From assembly GCF_002895485.1 (NCBI RefSeq), contig NZ_AZRK01000006.1, positions 1 to 58,113 of the forward strand: a DNA stretch of 58,113 bases, read 5' to 3'. Numbering within the stretch: position 1 is the first letter of the stretch; each line of letters begins with the position of its first letter. Position numbers and translations under genes: made by a program. Under the pieces are notes generated by a model. It searched no databases. It was not told where the DNA came from and saw only the letters and a program-made list of their open reading frames with translations. This DNA comes from Petrotoga sp. 9PWA.NaAc.5.4 (GTDB lineage: Bacteria > Thermotogota > Thermotogae > Petrotogales > Petrotogaceae). Of this stretch, positions 55,367 through 58,113 are shown in pieces.

Positions 55367-56083
55367 ATGAATATAATGGAAACTAAAAATTTAACAAAAA
55401 GGTTCGGAGGTTTAATTGCAATAAATAACGTAAATTTAACCTTAAACGAAAATGAAATATTAGGAATAATTGGTCCTAACGGTGCAGGTAAAACAACTTT
55501 TGTTAATTTGATAGCAGGTTTAACTTATCCTTCTGAAGGTGAAATTATCTTTAAAAATCAAAACATTGAGACTCTTCCGTCTCATGTTAGGAACAGAATG
55601 GGAATAGCACGTACTTTCCAATTGGTCAGATCTATCAGAAATTTTACAGCATTAGAAAACATAATGGTTGGAGCTTTATTTGGAGCAGGAGAAAAACTAA
55701 ATGACGCTCGAAAAACAGCCTATGAAATATGTGAACTTTTAGAATTAAAAAGGACAAACTTTCTGGTTGATAAACTTACAGTCCTTGATTTAAAAAAGGT
55801 GGAAATAGGACGTGCATTAGCCTCAAAACCTAATATTTTATTTCTGGATGAAGTAATGGCGGGTCTAAATTCTGATGAAACTTGGCAAATGATAACTTTA
55901 GTCAAAAAATTGAGAGACACTGGTTTGACAATTGTAATAATAGAACATGTCATGGGAGTAATAAAAGAATTAACTGATAGGGTAGTAGTACTAGAATCAG
56001 GGACAATAATTGCTGAGGGAATTTATGAGGAAGTTTCCAAAGATCCTAAAGTTGTATCAGCATATTTAGGGGAGGAAGATTAA
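55367..56083 (+). CDS. livG: LIV-type ABC transporter ATPase (LivG) with atypical signature motif
   Basis: A 238-residue ABC ATPase. Walker A is GPNGAGKT at 36-43, the Q-loop lies in ARTFQLVRSI, and Walker B is ILFLDEVMAGLN. The switch His lies in IIEHVMGVIKELTDRVVVLE. The signature position reads LTVLDLKK at 137-144 in place of the usual LSYGQ-type motif. Since LivG and LivF form a heterodimer, one of the two ATP sites may be weakened. The ATG follows TAGGAGGAA. The stop overlaps the livF start by one base. Confidence 0.87.
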   Translation: MNIMETKNLTKRFGGLIAINNVNLTLNENEILGIIGPNGAGKTTFVNLIAGLTYPSEGEIIFKNQNIETLPSHVRNRMGIARTFQLVRSIRNFTALENIMVGALFGAGEKLNDARKTAYEICELLELKRTNFLVDKLTVLDLKKVEIGRALASKPNILFLDEVMAGLNSDETWQMITLVKKLRDTGLTIVIIEHVMGVIKELTDRVVVLESGTIIAEGIYEEVSKDPKVVSAYLGEED

Positions 56084-56790
56084 TGTTAGAAATAGAAAAT
56101 TTAAATGTAAAATATGGGAAAATACAAGTAATATGGGATTTATCAATTAATATCCAAAATCAAGAAGCTATAGGAATCTTTGGACCAAACGGTGCGGGTA
56201 AAACTACTTTGATAAATACTATAATCGGATTAGTTAAAGCTGAATCAGGAAATATTTATTTTGAAAAAAATTCTTTGATTGGATTAGAAACTCACAAAAT
56301 TGTTAGAAAAGGTATTTCTTTGGTTCCTCAAGAACGTGAACTTTTTCCGTCAATGACGGTTGAGGAAAATTTAAAATTAGGTGCAGCTTACATACCAGAA
56401 GCCAAAAATAAAATTGAGGAAAATCTGGATTTTGTTTTTTCAATTTTCCCAATATTAAAAGAGAGAACAAAACAAAAAGCAGGTACTATGAGTGGAGGCC
56501 AACAAAGAATGTTAGCAATAGGAAGAGGGTTAATGGCAAATCCAAAACTTTTAATATTGGATGAACCTTCGTTAGGCCTTCAACCTTCACTTGTTATAGA
56601 ACTTTTTCAAAAACTCAAAGAAATAAAAAAGACAGGAATGTCCATATTATTAGCAGAACAGAATGTAAAACAAGGATTAAAAGTAATAGATCGAGGATAC
56701 GTTATTGAAAATGGAAGAATAATTATGGAAGATACTTCTGATAATCTTGTTGATAGCGAACATATAAAAAAGTCATATTTGGGTGTTTAA
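56083..56790 (+). CDS. livF: LIV-type ABC transporter ATPase (LivF)
   Basis: A 235-residue ABC ATPase. Walker A is GPNGAGKT, the signature is the canonical MSGGQQRML, and Walker B is LLILDEPSLGLQP. LVPQERELFPSMTVEENL is a LivF hallmark, and AEQNVKQGLKVIDRGYVIENG follows the switch region. It starts in a TAATG overlap with livG and is the last importer gene. The 155-bp gap to the MCP is AT-rich, with no clear terminator or promoter. Confidence 0.9.
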   Translation: MLEIENLNVKYGKIQVIWDLSINIQNQEAIGIFGPNGAGKTTLINTIIGLVKAESGNIYFEKNSLIGLETHKIVRKGISLVPQERELFPSMTVEENLKLGAAYIPEAKNKIEENLDFVFSIFPILKERTKQKAGTMSGGQQRMLAIGRGLMANPKLLILDEPSLGLQPSLVIELFQKLKEIKKTGMSILLAEQNVKQGLKVIDRGYVIENGRIIMEDTSDNLVDSEHIKKSYLGV

Positions 56791-56945
56791 TAATCTCTAA
56801 TTTAAAAATTTGTACTCAGACTTTCATAAAATTAATTTCATCGGTTATTACAATTCAATATAGAAATTCCTTTAACTGAAAAAAACATTTTTTAATATTT
56901 AAAAAATTATTTTAATAGTTTTTTAGGTTAGGAGGCTTTAATGTA

Positions 56946-58113
56946 TTGAAAAATAGTATAAAAGTTCGTATACCACTTATTGTAATAATTATGTTTATTT
57001 TATTTGGCTTATCAATCTCATTTAACATAGTATCTCTGTTTAATTCTAACAAAGGATTAGAAGAATACAAAAAAATGGCTGAAGATGTAAATTATTTTTC
57101 ACAAATCGAAAGTGATTTATTTCAAGCTACTTTAGCTCTAAATGATTACATCAAAGCTTTTGAAAAACAAAAAGAAGATGAATTTATCGAATACATTCAA
57201 AAAGCTGAAAATATTCTTTTTAACCTTGAAAATTATAATATCGGAAAATTGGAAAGCGCTATATTTGAATATAAAACTCTTTTTAATCAGCTAATATCTT
57301 CAAATCAAGAAAAAATTTCTTTTATTGAAAATTTCATGGAATATGGTCCTAAATTGGAAAAAGTTGTTAACGAATTTATCAATTTAACTCAAGAAAAAAG
57401 AGCTTCATCTTCATTAACTATATATTCTCAAAGGATTTTAGATGGGAAGGATAAAATTTTTGAGGCTTCCTCACAATATTTCAAAACTTTATCAGAAGGA
57501 GATAAAAATAATATCAATAGTGCATTTGAAAATTTAGAACTTCAGTTATCTACTTTAGAATACAGCATTGTAGATGATGAATTAAAAACTAGTTTTTTAA
57601 AAATAAAAGATATCTTTAACTCATTTAAAGAAAGTTTCATCCAAATAGTTGAGACAATAGAATCACAAGAACCAATAATACAACAGATGGAAGAAACGAA
57701 AGTGGAAATATTAGACCTATTAGAAGAACAAAGAGCGGAGTTAAAAGTACAACAAGACACATTAGGACCGACACTCATAGAAGAAAACAACACAGCCATA
57801 ATGCTAACAATAATATTAACAGTAATAGCGTTTGTAGTATCAATAATCATGGTCATATATCTCATAAGAAGCATAACAAAACCATTGACAGAGTTCAGAA
57901 ACAAAATAAACCAATTCAAAGAAGGAGATCTAACAGTAGACTTTGAAAGCAAAAGCAAAGATGAGATAGGACAGATGGCGAATGCACTATCAGAGATGAG
58001 CAAAGAATTAAGGAAATCTATGAGTTCAATAAAAGGAGCATCAGAAAAAGTAGATAACGCATCCATAAAACTAACAAAAGCATCCCAAGAAAGCAGAAAT
58101 AATTCTGAAGAGT
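56946..58113 (+). CDS. Methyl-accepting chemotaxis protein, N-terminal part (3' end outside window)
   Basis: At least 389 residues from TTG 56946, which lies 10 nt after AGGAGG; an ATG at 56941 opens only two codons. TM1 (about residues 9-31) is followed by a helical periplasmic sensor of some 250 residues. TM2 is about 283-307 (TAIMLTIILTVIAFVVSIIM), then come a HAMP domain (SITKPLTEFRNKINQFKEGDLTV) and the start of the signalling bundle. It probably senses a solute linked to the adjacent LIV importer, though this is inference from position. Codon use changes sharply near base 57655, from T-rich to A-ending codons, suggesting a recombinant gene. Confidence 0.9.
   Translation, partial: MKNSIKVRIPLIVIIMFILFGLSISFNIVSLFNSNKGLEEYKKMAEDVNYFSQIESDLFQATLALNDYIKAFEKQKEDEFIEYIQKAENILFNLENYNIGKLESAIFEYKTLFNQLISSNQEKISFIENFMEYGPKLEKVVNEFINLTQEKRASSSLTIYSQRILDGKDKIFEASSQYFKTLSEGDKNNINSAFENLELQLSTLEYSIVDDELKTSFLKIKDIFNSFKESFIQIVETIESQEPIIQQMEETKVEILDLLEEQRAELKVQQDTLGPTLIEENNTAIMLTIILTVIAFVVSIIMVIYLIRSITKPLTEFRNKINQFKEGDLTVDFESKSKDEIGQMANALSEMSKELRKSMSSIKGASEKVDNASIKLTKASQESRNNSEE

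Noticed and set aside
57542-58066. 174-codon open frame on the minus strand
   Set aside because: It is antisense to the MCP and exists because the T-poor plus strand has few TTA, CTA or TCA triplets. It has no independent coding evidence.

Overview
The window is a compact, AT-rich bacterial chromosome segment that looks like a member of the Thermotogota, most likely a Petrotoga-like organism. This is an inference from several sequence traits: a 354-residue NusG with the large inserted domain known from Thermotoga, a tryptophanyl-tRNA synthetase with the CX22CX6CX2C iron-sulfur motif described in Thermotoga, a K+-dependent membrane pyrophosphatase, many TTG/GTG starts behind strong Shine-Dalgarno (SD) sites, and a glycosidase-rich fermentative gene set. 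No database search was possible.

Layout. Bases 2-193 are the 3' end of a methyl-accepting chemotaxis protein (MCP), and 56946-58113 is the 5' part of another; both window ends fall in the same conserved signalling module. Bases 194-832 hold a tandem repeat array. A carbohydrate block (833-4650) encodes a beta-mannosidase, a VOC protein and a LacI-type regulator, followed by a membrane pyrophosphatase and a divergent phosphofructokinase (4799-7843). The minus-strand block (7882-21581) runs clpC-radA-disA-smpB-ABC ATPase-ABC-F-GH13 amylase-ligA, then an outer-membrane-barrel-like protein. The plus-strand information-processing block (22013-34846) is tRNA-Thr, tRNA-Tyr, rpmG, secE, nusG, rplK, rplA, rplJ, rplL, rpoB, rpoC, with a consensus promoter, an L10 leader and internal hairpins. 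Next come fliD (minus), rtcB, trpS-scpA-scpB-rluB, a SigH-like sigma factor overlapping a membrane-anchored protein, leuS, rex, a fumarase-beta-like protein and a membrane metal-dependent hydrolase.

The right end (47228-58113) is a same-strand cassette. It contains a ketoacyl-synthase-III-like enzyme, a short-chain dehydrogenase, a class I CoA-transferase, a thiolase, a complete LIV-type ABC importer (binding protein, two permeases, two ATPases) and an MCP. A reasonable inference is uptake, activation and thiolytic or reductive processing of a short carboxylic or keto acid, with a receptor alongside. The substrate cannot be read from sequence.

The most unusual non-coding signal is a dispersed element of about 200 bp. 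Its ends are short inverted repeats (ACTTTAGAAAT / ATTTCTAAAGT) and it carries two internal hairpins. It occurs upstream of the beta-mannosidase, ligA, rex, the short-chain dehydrogenase and the thiolase. Every copy has the same orientation as the downstream gene and ends 20-22 nt before that gene's SD. It behaves like a MITE-like or leader-cassette repeat family.
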